Below, one piece after another: positions 28,377 through 37,136 of a stretch of DNA of 64,000 bases. The notes below the pieces were generated by a model. It was not told the DNA's origin. It worked only from the letters and a program-made list of their open reading frames with translations, and ran no database searches. How positions within the stretch are numbered: position 1 is the stretch's first letter; each line of letters begins with the position of its first letter. The stretch comes from Kluyvera georgiana ATCC 51603. Lineage in GTDB: Bacteria > Pseudomonadota > Gammaproteobacteria > Enterobacterales > Enterobacteriaceae. The stretch covers positions 61,086-125,085 of the forward strand of contig NZ_LXEU01000046.1 of NCBI RefSeq assembly GCF_001654985.1. Direction: 5' to 3'. A program made the position numbers and the translations under genes.

Positions 28377-30347
28377 ATGCGCCAGCAAAACGCTCATCTT
28401 GAACTCCTCAGTCCGGCACGCGATACGGCGATTGCCCGCGAAGCGATTCTCCACGGCGCAGACGCCGTCTATATTGGTGGACCCGGTTTTGGCGCCCGCC
28501 ATAACGCCAGCAACAGTCTGCAGGATATTGCTGAGCTGGTGCCGTTTGCCCATCGCTTTGGTGCCAAAATCTTCATTACGCTCAATACCATTTTGCATGA
28601 TGATGAGCTGGAACCCGCCCAGAAGCTGATTACCAGCCTTTATGATGCGGGCGTCGATGCGCTGATCGTGCAGGATATGGGGATTTTGCAGCTGGACATT
28701 CCGCCCATCGAGCTGCACGCCAGTACGCAATGCGATATCCGCAGCGTAGAAAAAGCCAAGTTTCTCTCCGACGTTGGCTTTAGTCAGATCGTGCTCGCTC
28801 GCGAGCTGAATCTTGAGCAGATTAACGCGATTCATCAAGCCACCGATGCCACTATTGAGTTCTTTATCCACGGCGCGCTGTGCGTGGCTTATTCAGGTCA
28901 GTGCAATATCTCGCATGCCCAGACCGGGCGTAGCGCTAACCGCGGTGATTGCTCTCAGGCCTGTCGACTGCCGTATACCCTGAAAGATGATCAGGGCCGC
29001 GTGGTCGCTTTTGAAAAACACCTGCTGTCGATGAAAGATAACGATCAGACCGCCAACCTTGGTGCGCTGATTGATGCGGGCGTGCGCTCCTTCAAGATTG
29101 AAGGTCGCTACAAAGATATGAGCTACGTGAAGAACATCACCGCTCATTACCGCCAGATGCTCGACGCGATTATTGAAGAACGCGGTGATTTAGCCCGCGC
29201 CTCTGCTGGACGTACCGAGCATTTCTTTGTCCCGTCGACGGATAAAACCTTCCATCGCGGCAGCACGGACTACTTCGTCAATCAGCGTCAAATGAACATC
29301 GGCGCCTTCGACTCACCGAAATTTGTTGGCCTGCCCGTGGGCGAAGTGCTGAAGGTCAACAAAGATACGTTGGATGTTGAGGTGAGCGAACCGCTGGCGA
29401 ACGGCGATGGCCTGAATGTGCTGATCAAACGTGAAGTCGTCGGTTTTCGTGCCAACACGGTGGAAAAAATCGGTGATAATCGCTATCGCGTATGGCCGAA
29501 CGAAATGCCGGCGGACTTGCATAAGGCGCGGCCGCATCAGGTGTTGAACCGTAACCTCGACCATAACTGGCAGCAGGCGCTGCTGAAAACTTCCAGCGAG
29601 CGTCGTATCGCAGTGGATATCGAGCTTTCCGGCTGGCAGGAACAGCTGGTGCTGACGCTGACCAGTGAAGATGGCGTCACGGTGACCCACACGTTAGACG
29701 GCGAGTTTGCTACGGCAAACAATGCTGAAAAAGCGCTCAGCCAGCTGCATGACGGCGTCGCTAAACTCGGGCAAACGCTGTACTACGCACGCAGCGTTGA
29801 AGTGATGCTACCGGAAGCATTGTTTGTCCCCAACAGCCAGCTCAACCAACTGCGTCGTGAAACCGTCGATTTGCTCGATCGGGCGCGTCTTGACGCCTAT
29901 GTTCGCGGTAGCCGTAAAGCGGTGGCCAGCCCGGCGCCGGTTTATCCGGAAAGCCATCTCAGCTTCCTGGCGAACGTCTACAACCATAAAGCGCGTGAGT
30001 TCTATCATCGCTATGGCGTGCAGCTGATTGATGCCGCGTACGAAGCGCATGAGGAGAAGGGCGACGTCCCGGTGATGATCACCAAGCACTGCCTGCGTTT
30101 TGCGTTCAATCTGTGTCCGAAACAGGCGAAAGGGTCGATTAAAAGCTGGAAGGCGACGCCGATGCAGTTGATTAACGGCGATGAAGTGCTGACGCTGAAG
30201 TTTGATTGTCGCCCATGCGAAATGCACGTGATTGGCAAAATCAAAAACCACATATTGAAAATGCCCTTGCCGGGGAGCGTGGTGGCGTCGGTGAGCCCTG
30301 ACGATCTGCTGAAAACGCTGCCAAAGCGTAAAAACGCACCTTTGTAG
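28377..30347 (+). CDS. rlhA: RlhA (YdcP), 23S rRNA 5-hydroxycytidine C2501 synthase, U32 family
   Basis: 656-aa peptidase-U32-family protein (E. coli RlhA 653) needed for hydroxylation of C2501 at the peptidyl-transferase centre; activity is linked to prephenate and iron. Visible features: HGADAVYIGGPGFGARHNA, the cysteine-rich GQCNISHAQTGRSANRGDCSQACRLPYT (about residues 170-197), the U32 signature region KIEGRYKDMSYVKNITAHYRQ, and a late Cys pair (KFDCRPCEMHVIGKIKNH). ATG 28377 is chosen because it lies nine residues before the conserved LLSPA; GTG 28350 adds unconserved residues. The 5' leader is unusual. Confidence 0.94.
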   Translation: MRQQNAHLELLSPARDTAIAREAILHGADAVYIGGPGFGARHNASNSLQDIAELVPFAHRFGAKIFITLNTILHDDELEPAQKLITSLYDAGVDALIVQDMGILQLDIPPIELHASTQCDIRSVEKAKFLSDVGFSQIVLARELNLEQINAIHQATDATIEFFIHGALCVAYSGQCNISHAQTGRSANRGDCSQACRLPYTLKDDQGRVVAFEKHLLSMKDNDQTANLGALIDAGVRSFKIEGRYKDMSYVKNITAHYRQMLDAIIEERGDLARASAGRTEHFFVPSTDKTFHRGSTDYFVNQRQMNIGAFDSPKFVGLPVGEVLKVNKDTLDVEVSEPLANGDGLNVLIKREVVGFRANTVEKIGDNRYRVWPNEMPADLHKARPHQVLNRNLDHNWQQALLKTSSERRIAVDIELSGWQEQLVLTLTSEDGVTVTHTLDGEFATANNAEKALSQLHDGVAKLGQTLYYARSVEVMLPEALFVPNSQLNQLRRETVDLLDRARLDAYVRGSRKAVASPAPVYPESHLSFLANVYNHKAREFYHRYGVQLIDAAYEAHEEKGDVPVMITKHCLRFAFNLCPKQAKGSIKSWKATPMQLINGDEVLTLKFDCRPCEMHVIGKIKNHILKMPLPGSVVASVSPDDLLKTLPKRKNAPL

Positions 30348-30383
30348 TCCGTTTGCGAGCAGCAACGCTACCCGCGGGTAACG

Positions 30384-30422
30384 AAAAAGGCCGGAAAGCG
30401 ATTACGCTCTCCGGCCTTTTTT
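30384..30422 (+). terminator. Intrinsic terminator after rlhA
   Basis: AAAAGGCCGGA and TCCGGCCTTTT arms with an additional AGCG/CGCT inner stem and a T6 tail. The A-run on the left makes it usable in both directions, also ending the convergent His/Pro-rich protein gene. Confidence 0.85.
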
Positions 30423-30424
30423 AG

Positions 30425-30694
30425 TTAGTTATGCTGACCGTTTGGTGGTGGCAGTTTATTGTCGCCGTCGTGTTTTGGCGGCTGGCCTTTGCCATCGTGC
30501 TGCGGACCTTTATTGTCGCGCGGCGTTTGGCCTTTGCTATCGTGCTGGTGTGGTCCTTTGTTATCCTGCGGTGGCTGACCGTTATGCTGTTGTTCTACCG
30601 GTGGTTTTTTCGGCGGTTCCTGATGATCGGCGGCGAATGCCGTTGAACACAGACCCATTGCCAGGAAAGCAGACATTGCGATAATTTTCTTCAT
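30425..30694 (-). CDS. Periplasmic His/Pro/Lys-rich repeat protein, unknown
   Basis: 89 aa with a clean Sec signal peptide (MKKIIAMSAFLAMGLCSTAFA). The mature part is low-complexity and strongly hydrophilic, built from degenerate GQ/GP-xx-DNKGP-QHDGKGQ-type units with seven His, many Pro, Lys, Asp and Gln, and no Cys. Such composition could bind divalent metals, but that is inference. Start: GGAG lies 6 bases before ATG 30694, whereas ATG 30697 is only 3 bases away. E. coli yncJ stands at this place but is unrelated. Function unknown. Confidence 0.75.
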   Translation of the reverse strand: MKKIIAMSAFLAMGLCSTAFAADHQEPPKKPPVEQQHNGQPPQDNKGPHQHDSKGQTPRDNKGPQHDGKGQPPKHDGDNKLPPPNGQHN

Positions 30695-30762
30695 CATGTA
30701 CTCCATACATTGCTTAGTGCAGTGAGGGTAGTTGACCAATAAAAAGTGGAGGAAATGTGAAG

Positions 30763-30789
30763 CCCCAGAGAATTAGGATTTCTCTGGGG
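30763..30789 (-). terminator. Hairpin after the bd-oxidase operon
   Basis: Perfect 10-bp stem CCCCAGAGAA / TTCTCTGGGG with a 7-nt loop, 33 bases beyond the last operon gene. No T-run on either side, so it may be an mRNA 3'-end stabiliser as much as a terminator. Confidence 0.55.
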
Positions 30790-30821
30790 ATAGCAAAAAA
30801 AGAAGGTATCTGATTGTTCTA

Positions 30822-30947
30822 TCAGGATTTAAAACCGGCAGCGGTCATCAGTATACGAAATAAACTGCCTACCAGCGCCAGCGCCAGTACGCTGCCGCCC
30901 CACAGCGCAACTAGCCAGAATATTCGCGACATCCAGCGATTTTTCAT
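30822..30947 (-). CDS. DUF2474 small membrane protein of the bd-type oxidase (CydX-like)
   Basis: 41-aa single-pass membrane protein read from the sequence (starts MKNRWMSRIFWLVALWGGSV, ends ILMTAAGFKS). Its ATG overlaps the subunit II stop by one base (TGATG), so it is the third gene of the operon. DUF2474 proteins accompany cyanide-insensitive-type bd oxidases in the way CydX/CydH accompany CydAB, probably stabilising the heme sites. It is easily missed because of its size. Role by position and family. Confidence 0.85.
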   Translation of the reverse strand: MKNRWMSRIFWLVALWGGSVLALALVGSLFRILMTAAGFKS

Positions 30948-31957
30948 CAGTGGTACCCCTCATTCTGCGGCACTTTGCCGCGAAAAACGTAGTAACTCCA
31001 GAAGGTGTACACCAGAATTACCGGGATGATAAATATCGCGCCAATCAGCATAAATTCCTGGCTTTGCACCGGTGCAGCAGCCTGCCACAGGGTGATAGAC
31101 GGTGGAATAATCGCCGGCCAGATACTGATGCCCAACCCGCTAAAGCCGAGAAAGATGAGCGCCAGCGTCAGAATAAACGGCGGCACGTGGCTTTCCGGTT
31201 GCCCCAGATGGCGCCACAGCAGCGCGCTGGCGGCCAGTACCAGCAGCGGCACGGGCAGCAAATAATAGAGATTCGGCAGGCTGAACCAGCGTGTGGCAAT
31301 TGACGAATGTAGCAGCGGCGTCCACAGGCTGATGACCGCCATGGCGGCCAGCAGCGCCAGCAGCAGGCCGCGCGCGGCGCGTCGCATGCTGGTTTGCAGC
31401 GCATCTTCGCTTTTCATCACCAGCCAGCTGGCGCCGAGCAGCGCGTAGGCGATAACCAGCCCAAGGCCACAAAACAACGTAAACGGCGTCAGCCAGTCAA
31501 ATGCGCCACCGCTGTATGCGCGATCGGTCACCTGAAAACCGTTGATCACCGCCCCCACGACGATACCCTGGCAGAACGTAGCCAGAATGGAACCGCCCAT
31601 AAACGCTTTGTCCCAGAACGGACGATGAGAAGGCGTGGCGTTAAAGCGAAACTCAAAGGCGACGCCACGGAAAATCAGCCCCACCAGCATCAGTGAAAGC
31701 GGAATCGTTAACGCGTCGATGATCACCGCATAGGCCAGCGGAAACGCGCCGAATAGCCCTGCGCCGCCGAGTACCAGCCAGGTTTCGTTGCCATCCCACA
31801 CCGGGGCCACGCTGTTCACCATGACATCTCGCTCCTGGGTCGTTTTGGTGAAGGGGAACAGAATGCCTATCCCTAAGTCGAAGCCATCCATCACGATATA
31901 CATCAGGGTGGCAAAGACGATAATCACAAACCAGATAATGGACAGATCGAGGCTCAT
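30947..31957 (-). CDS. cioB: Cytochrome bd-type quinol oxidase subunit II (CIO/CydB-like)
   Basis: 336-aa integral membrane protein with eight to nine helices. The CydB family signature lies near the N-terminus: YIVMDGFDLGIGILFPF, then NSVAPVWDGNETWLVLGGAGLFGAFPLAYA. It pairs with subunit I to reduce oxygen to water using ubiquinol without pumping protons. The start ATG (31957) overlaps the cioA stop by four bases. At 336 aa it is shorter than E. coli CydB (379) and typical of the CIO branch. Confidence 0.92.
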   Translation of the reverse strand: MSLDLSIIWFVIIVFATLMYIVMDGFDLGIGILFPFTKTTQERDVMVNSVAPVWDGNETWLVLGGAGLFGAFPLAYAVIIDALTIPLSLMLVGLIFRGVAFEFRFNATPSHRPFWDKAFMGGSILATFCQGIVVGAVINGFQVTDRAYSGGAFDWLTPFTLFCGLGLVIAYALLGASWLVMKSEDALQTSMRRAARGLLLALLAAMAVISLWTPLLHSSIATRWFSLPNLYYLLPVPLLVLAASALLWRHLGQPESHVPPFILTLALIFLGFSGLGISIWPAIIPPSITLWQAAAPVQSQEFMLIGAIFIIPVILVYTFWSYYVFRGKVPQNEGYH

Positions 31958-33354
31958 ACGCGCTCCTCCTGAGATTGTTGCGGCTCAATGGCGGCAGAGA
32001 GCGGACGTGCGGGTGTACCGTGCGGTTCCGGGGTAAAGGGCTGCGGCCCTTTGCGAATCAGCCGCATCATGTAGCTATAGCCCACGCCAAAGACCGAGCT
32101 GTACACCACGAAGAAAGCCACCAGGCTAATGCTCATATGCAGATCGCCATGTGCGGAAACCGCATCTGCTGTGCGTTGCAAACCATAAACCACCCACGGC
32201 TGGCGGCCCACTTCGGTGGTCACCCAGCCCGCAAGGATCGCCACCAGACCGGATGGCCCCATCAGCAGCGCAAACCACAGGAACGGACGTGAGGTATAGA
32301 GGGTTTGCTTCTTACGAAGCCACAGTGCGACAACGCCGAGTAGCAGCATCAGCATGCCCAACCCGGCCATGATGCGGAATGACCAGAAGACGATTGTCGA
32401 GTTTGGCCGGTCTTCTTTGGCAAACTCTTTCAACGCAGGAACCTGTTTGTCCAGACTGTGGGTGAGGATCAGGCTGCCGAGCGCGGGGATCTCCAGCCCA
32501 TAACGGGTACGTTCCTGTTCCATATCCGGCCAGCCGAACAGCAGCAGCGGCGTGGGCTCTCCCGGCGGGTTCTCCCAGTGTCCTTCAATGGCGGCAATCT
32601 TTGCCGGCTGATGTTTCAGGGTGTTAAGACCGTGCATATCGCCGACCATCGCCTGAATGGGGGCGACAATGAGCGTCATCCACAGCGACATGGAAAACAT
32701 GACGCGTATGGCTGGTGACGTGTTGCCGCGCAGCAGATGCCAGGCCGCCGACGCCCCAACGAACAGCGCGCTGCTCAGGAATGCGGCGATAGACATATGC
32801 AGGAGTCGATACGGGAAGGATGGGTTAAACACCACCGCGAACCAGTCAACCGGAACAACCTGACCGTTGACGATTTCATACCCCTGCGGGGTCTGCATCC
32901 AGCTGTTGGAAGCGAGGATCCAGAAGGTAGAGATGATCGTACCCAGGGCTACCATGCAGGTGGCAAAAAAGTGGAGGCCCGGCCCGACGCGGTTCCAGCC
33001 GAACAGCATGACGCCAAGAAAACCCGCCTCAAGGAAGAAAGCGGTTAGCACCTCGTAGGTCAGTAACGGGCCGGTAATACTGCCCGCAAACTGCGAGAAA
33101 CCGCTCCAGTTGGTGCCAAACTGATAGGCCATGACCAGGCCAGAAACGACCCCCATGCCGAAGTTAACGGCGAAGATCTTTGACCAGAACTGGTACAGCG
33201 AGCGCCAGACCGGGTTGCGGGTTTTGAGCCATAGCCCTTCCAGCACGGCCAGATAGCTTGCCAGGCCAATCGTGATGGCAGGGAAGATAATGTGAAACGA
33301 AACGGTAAAGGCAAATTGAATTCGCGCGAGGTGAAACGCATCAAGACCGAACAT
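31954..33354 (-). CDS. cioA: Cytochrome bd-type quinol oxidase subunit I (CIO/CydA-like)
   Basis: 466-aa subunit I carrying the hemes. Conserved: N-terminal RIQFAFTVSFHIIFPAITIGLA (heme-ligand His), GVVSGLVMAYQFGTNW, RLLHMSIAAF (His), and GRQPWVVYG. The Q-loop after WPDMEQERTRYG is short, which places it in the CIO (cyanide-insensitive) subgroup rather than E. coli CydA (522 aa). Such oxidases support growth under cyanide, sulfide or nitric oxide. It is the first gene of a three-gene operon; Shine-Dalgarno GGAG is close to ATG 33354. Confidence 0.92.
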   Translation of the reverse strand: MFGLDAFHLARIQFAFTVSFHIIFPAITIGLASYLAVLEGLWLKTRNPVWRSLYQFWSKIFAVNFGMGVVSGLVMAYQFGTNWSGFSQFAGSITGPLLTYEVLTAFFLEAGFLGVMLFGWNRVGPGLHFFATCMVALGTIISTFWILASNSWMQTPQGYEIVNGQVVPVDWFAVVFNPSFPYRLLHMSIAAFLSSALFVGASAAWHLLRGNTSPAIRVMFSMSLWMTLIVAPIQAMVGDMHGLNTLKHQPAKIAAIEGHWENPPGEPTPLLLFGWPDMEQERTRYGLEIPALGSLILTHSLDKQVPALKEFAKEDRPNSTIVFWSFRIMAGLGMLMLLLGVVALWLRKKQTLYTSRPFLWFALLMGPSGLVAILAGWVTTEVGRQPWVVYGLQRTADAVSAHGDLHMSISLVAFFVVYSSVFGVGYSYMMRLIRKGPQPFTPEPHGTPARPLSAAIEPQQSQEERV

Positions 33355-33709
33355 GCTGACTCCGGAAAAAAGAAACTCGCTAGCAGTCTAAAGTGCAACG
33401 CGGTGCAGTTGCAGAGACAGTCAGCCGTTATAAATTGATAACAGTTTACGCTGCGGGATGGACGTTGAGATATTGAGCAGGAGGGTAAGCAAAATATAAA
33501 AACAATAAATATAATTTCGTTATTTCATACAATTATTATATGTCGGCGCAGAGATGAAGGCTCAGTATTTTATTTGCTTTATCACCGTTATGTATGAAAT
33601 ATATCGTGGTGCTGGTTGGCGTGATATTTATCACAGAATGTTATGTGCGGAATGATAAATTAATTTCCGGACAAGCCAAATATGATTTCCTAAATGGTAA
33701 GGGAATAAA
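33355..33709. other. 355-bp AT-rich intergenic region
   Basis: Divergent control region of the bd-oxidase operon and the 107-aa protein. It is strongly AT-rich at 33490-33700. TTGATAACAGTTTA (33436-33449) is an FNR-like half-site only. A 47-codon frame at 33594-33737 with a hydrophobic start is present but lacks a ribosome site. No other feature is convincing. Confidence 0.5.
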
Positions 33710-34033
33710 ATGGAAATGGATAATGTTGTTGACCTGAAAGATCAGGAAGTTGATGGTGCGTACCCGCAGGCCTGTGTAGTGAATACAACCAAATACCGTA
33801 TTCACGGCGAAATTAAATATGCAGCGTGCAGTACCGATCATTTTAACATTCGCCCGGGGCAAAGCGCCTCTTTCCCTCGAGGTCTTTGTTTACTAACCAG
33901 AATTAACGCAACTATTGAACTTCCCGATCGCGATGTTGAGGCTAAACCTTATACTTCATCAGGAACATCTTACAGCCAATTTGCTGTTATTGAAGTTGCG
34001 CCAAACGTATTTGAAGTTACCCGTAGAACCTGA
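33710..34033 (+). CDS. Unknown 107-aa protein
   Basis: I do not recognise the family. It has no signal peptide or membrane segment, two Cys (in PQACVVN and KYAACSTD) plus one in GLCLLTR, and alternating hydrophobic/polar stretches suggesting a beta-sandwich (GEIKYAACSTDHFNIRPGQS, then QFAVIEVAPNVFEVTRRT). AAGGGA lies 8 bases before ATG 33710; a second ATG follows at 33716. Codon use is more AT-rich than neighbours, hinting at acquisition. Its own terminator follows. Beta-rich pore-forming or adhesin-like folds are possible but unsupported. Confidence 0.65.
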   Translation: MEMDNVVDLKDQEVDGAYPQACVVNTTKYRIHGEIKYAACSTDHFNIRPGQSASFPRGLCLLTRINATIELPDRDVEAKPYTSSGTSYSQFAVIEVAPNVFEVTRRT

Positions 34034-34050
34034 TGTTTTTGTTCTGTTGG

Positions 34051-34085
34051 TTTAAGGCCGCTATATTGCGGCCTTATTTATTTTG
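34051..34085 (+). terminator. Intrinsic terminator after the 107-aa gene
   Basis: TAAGGCCGC / GCGGCCTTA with a TATATT loop, followed by TTTATTTTG. A good rho-independent terminator 20 bases after the stop, supporting the gene as a real independent unit. Confidence 0.8.
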
Positions 34086-34263
34086 CATAAGTAAACGCTA
34101 AATAAAGATCGTTAATTCACCGCCTGAAAGTTACCGTTAGTCGGCCGAAGAGGATGATCTGATCCTGCCATGTACAGTCACTCATCCATATCAGTTACAT
34201 AAAAATGCATTTTTCTTAACGCTGATATAATATAGCAGTCAGACTGAGCTAGCGGAATTGATC

Positions 34264-35676
34264 ATGAAAAAGTACCAGCGCCTTGCTAAGCAGATGACGG
34301 AACAGATCGCCCACGGTGTGTGGCTGCCGGGTGATAAGCTGCCTTCGCTACGCGAGCAGGTGGCCAACAGCGGGATGAGTTTTATGACGGTAAGTCATGC
34401 TTATCAGTTGCTGGAGAGTCAGGGAAGAATCGTCGCGCGCCCGCAGTCCGGCTACTATGTGGCGCCGCATCCCGTTGCCCCGCGTGCCGCGGCCTCGGCA
34501 CCGCAGGTCATGCCTGATAACGCTGTCGACATTAACACCTATATCTTTGAGGTTCTTCAGGCCAGCCGCAACGCGGCGGTGCTGCCGTTTGCGTCCGCAT
34601 TTCCCGATCCCCGGCTGTTTCCCCTGCAGCAGTTGAACCGCTCGCTGGCCCAGGTGAGTAAAACCGCGACGGCCATGAGCGTGATTGAAAACCTGCCGCC
34701 GGGTAATGATGAGCTGCGCCATGCGATTGCGCGACGCTATGCGCTACAGGGAATGACGATCTCTCCGGATGAAATTGTCATTACCGCCGGGGCTCTGGAG
34801 GCGTTGAACCTGAGCCTCCAGGCGGTCACGGAGCCCGGCGACTGGGTTATCGTGGAAAACCCGTGTTTCTACGGCGCGCTGCAGGCGTTAGAACGGCTGA
34901 AGCTCAAGGCGCTGTCGATTGCGACCGATGTGAAAGAGGGGATCGATCTTGATGCGCTGGTACAGGCGTTGCAACATTATCCGGTAAAAGCCTGCTGGCT
35001 GATGACCAACAGCCAAAATCCGCTGGGCTTTACGCTGACGCCGGAGAAAAAGGCGCGGTTGGTCGAGATCCTCACGGCGCATAACGTCACGCTGATTGAA
35101 GATGATGTCTACAGCGAACTCTATTTTGGCCGCGAAAAGCCGCTGCCTGCGAAAGCATGGGACAAGCAGGATATGACGCTGCACTGTAGTTCATTTTCTA
35201 AGTGTCTGGTGCCGGGCTTTCGTATTGGCTGGGTCGCTGCGGGCAAGCACGCTCGCCGTATTCAGCATTTACAACTGATGAGCACGCTTTCCACCAGCTC
35301 TCCAATGCAGCTGGCGTTGGTCGATTATCTGGCGACCAAACGCTACGACGCGCATCTTCGCCGTCTGCGCCGTCAGTTAGCGGAACGCAAGCAGATGGCG
35401 TGGCAGTCGCTAATGCGCTCGCTGCCGCCTGAGGTGCGTATTCATCACAACGACAGCGGTTATTTTCTCTGGCTGGAGCTACCGGCGGGAATGGATGCGG
35501 GCGCATTAAGCACAAAAGCGCTGGAGCATCAGATCAGTATTGCACCGGGCAAAATGTTTTCAACCACCGATAGCTGGGCGTCATTCTTTCGCTTTAATAC
35601 CGCCTGGGGCTGGGGGGAAAGAGAAGACCATGCGGTGGAAACCCTCGGTAAGCTTATTCGCCAGATGCTGAATTAA
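34264..35676 (+). CDS. ydcR: YdcR, MocR-type regulator (GntR HTH plus aminotransferase domain)
   Basis: 470 aa (E. coli 468). N-terminal GntR winged HTH at residues about 1-70 (MKKYQRLAKQMTEQIAHGVW ... DKLPSLREQ). From about 90 there is a fold-type-I PLP aminotransferase-like domain with SQNPLGFT, DDVYSELYF and the PLP-lysine region SSFSKCLVPGFRIGW. Start 34264 restores the E. coli N-terminus. MocR proteins sense PLP or an amine-PLP adduct. Its place before ydcSTUV-patD suggests control of polyamine/GABA-linked genes, which is inference. Confidence 0.94.
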   Translation: MKKYQRLAKQMTEQIAHGVWLPGDKLPSLREQVANSGMSFMTVSHAYQLLESQGRIVARPQSGYYVAPHPVAPRAAASAPQVMPDNAVDINTYIFEVLQASRNAAVLPFASAFPDPRLFPLQQLNRSLAQVSKTATAMSVIENLPPGNDELRHAIARRYALQGMTISPDEIVITAGALEALNLSLQAVTEPGDWVIVENPCFYGALQALERLKLKALSIATDVKEGIDLDALVQALQHYPVKACWLMTNSQNPLGFTLTPEKKARLVEILTAHNVTLIEDDVYSELYFGREKPLPAKAWDKQDMTLHCSSFSKCLVPGFRIGWVAAGKHARRIQHLQLMSTLSTSSPMQLALVDYLATKRYDAHLRRLRRQLAERKQMAWQSLMRSLPPEVRIHHNDSGYFLWLELPAGMDAGALSTKALEHQISIAPGKMFSTTDSWASFFRFNTAWGWGEREDHAVETLGKLIRQMLN

Positions 35677-35697
35677 TCACAAACGCTTATTCCAGAT

Positions 35698-35734
35698 TAT
35701 CCCCTTAATGATATTCATGCTAATTAAGGGGATA
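35698..35734 (+). terminator. Hairpin after ydcR
   Basis: TATCCCCTTAAT / ATTAAGGGGATA, a 12-bp perfect stem, followed by TTTCATT. Likely terminates ydcR before the ydcS promoter, where a TATAAT box lies at 35794-35799. Confidence 0.7.
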
Positions 35735-35972
35735 TTTCATTGCACCGGTCATAGGAAATACGCATAGTGCGATTGACCGATAACTCCTTGTCTATAATCC
35801 ATATTATTAGCATCAATTCATTCATTCTGCGGAATGCGCCCTTTGTCACAACCTGTGCAAATTTTTATCTGCGGCGCAGGTGAGTGCCTTAGTGACGTCT
35901 ATTTTTAAACAGGGAGATATTTTTAACGGCACGGCTGCCGCTCCATTTCATTGTGACAGGAGTAAAAACGTT

Positions 35973-37118
35973 ATGAGCAAGAAATTTGCCCACAGCAGCC
36001 TGTGCGCGCTGGTCGTGACGATCGCCACTGCCCACGCCGCCGAACCGCCGACATCGCTGGGAAAGGGCGAAGGACGGCTGGACATTATTGCCTGGCCGGG
36101 CTATGTCGAACGCGGCCAGACCGATAAACAGTATGACTGGGTGACGGCGTTCGAAAAAGAGAGCGGCTGTCAGGTGAACGTCAAAACGGCGGCCACGTCG
36201 GACGAGATGGTCAGCCTGATGGCAAAAGGGGGCTATGACCTGGTCACCGCATCCGGTGATGCCTCGCTGCGCCTGATTATGGGCAAACGCGTGCAGCCGA
36301 TTAATACCGCGCTTATCGAAAACTGGAAAACGCTTGACCCCCGGCTCGCCAAAGGCGCCTGGTTTAACGTTGATGGAAAAGTCTACGGTACGCCGTATCA
36401 GTGGGGGCCAAACCTGCTGATGTACAACACCAAAACATTTCCCACGCCGCCGGACTCCTGGAACGTGGTCTTTGTGAAGCAGGACCTACCGGACGGCAAG
36501 ACGAATCAGGGGCGCGTGCAGGCTTATGATGGCCCGATTTACATTGCCGATGCGGCGCTGTTTGTCAAAGCGATGCAGCCGCAGCTGGGGATTAGCGATC
36601 CCTACCAGCTGACTGAAGAACAATATCAGGCCGTGCTCAAGGTACTGCGCGATCAGCACGCGCTGATTCACCGCTACTGGCACGATACCACCGTGCAAAT
36701 GAGCGACTTCAAAAACGAAGGCGTGGTCGCGTCCAGCGCCTGGCCGTATCAGGCTAACGGTCTGAAAGGCGAAGGTCAGCCGATTGCCACGGTGTTCCCG
36801 AAAGAGGGGGTGACCGGCTGGGCGGATACCACCATGCTTCATGCCGACGCTAAGCATCCGGTCTGCGCCTATAAATGGATGAACTGGTCGTTGACGCCAA
36901 AGGTGCAGGGGGATGTCGCGGCCTGGTTTGGCTCACTGCCGGTGGTGCCGGAAGGATGTAAAGCCAGTACGTTGCTCGGCGACAAAGGGTGTGAAACCAA
37001 TGGCTACAGCTTCTTCGATAAAATTGCCTTCTGGAAAACCCCGATTGCCGAGGGAGGAAAGTACGTTCCCTATAGCCGCTGGACGCAGGACTATATCGCC
37101 ATTATGGGCGGTCGTTAA
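35973..37118 (+). CDS. ydcS: YdcS, periplasmic solute-binding protein of the putative polyamine ABC transporter
   Basis: 381 aa, equal to E. coli YdcS. Sec signal peptide to ATAHA|AEPP (about residue 23). PotD/PotF-like fold: LDIIAWPGYVERGQ, KTAATSDEMVSLMAKGGYDLVTASGDASL, YGTPYQWGPNLLMYN, and EGVVASSAWPYQAN. In E. coli YdcS is RpoS-dependent, linked to putrescine uptake, and reported to have poly-3-hydroxybutyrate synthase activity. Start: GGAG 12 bases before ATG 35973. First gene of the ydcSTUV-patD operon. Confidence 0.96.
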   Translation: MSKKFAHSSLCALVVTIATAHAAEPPTSLGKGEGRLDIIAWPGYVERGQTDKQYDWVTAFEKESGCQVNVKTAATSDEMVSLMAKGGYDLVTASGDASLRLIMGKRVQPINTALIENWKTLDPRLAKGAWFNVDGKVYGTPYQWGPNLLMYNTKTFPTPPDSWNVVFVKQDLPDGKTNQGRVQAYDGPIYIADAALFVKAMQPQLGISDPYQLTEEQYQAVLKVLRDQHALIHRYWHDTTVQMSDFKNEGVVASSAWPYQANGLKGEGQPIATVFPKEGVTGWADTTMLHADAKHPVCAYKWMNWSLTPKVQGDVAAWFGSLPVVPEGCKASTLLGDKGCETNGYSFFDKIAFWKTPIAEGGKYVPYSRWTQDYIAIMGGR

Positions 37119-37136
37119 TCAGTCGGGGACTCCATC

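Noticed and set aside
30425..30694. Identifying the His/Pro-rich protein as YncJ
   Set aside because: It occupies the yncJ place near rlhA but shares no sequence with YncJ.
32644..33000. Nitrate/selenate-type or E. coli CydA identity for the oxidase subunit I
   Set aside because: Short Q-loop, 466-aa length and the DUF2474 partner place it in the CIO subgroup instead.
33594..33737. 47-aa frame with hydrophobic start (MKYIVVLVGVIFITEC) upstream of the 107-aa gene
   Set aside because: No ribosome site, and it runs into the better-supported gene in another frame. It could be a small membrane peptide but support is too thin.
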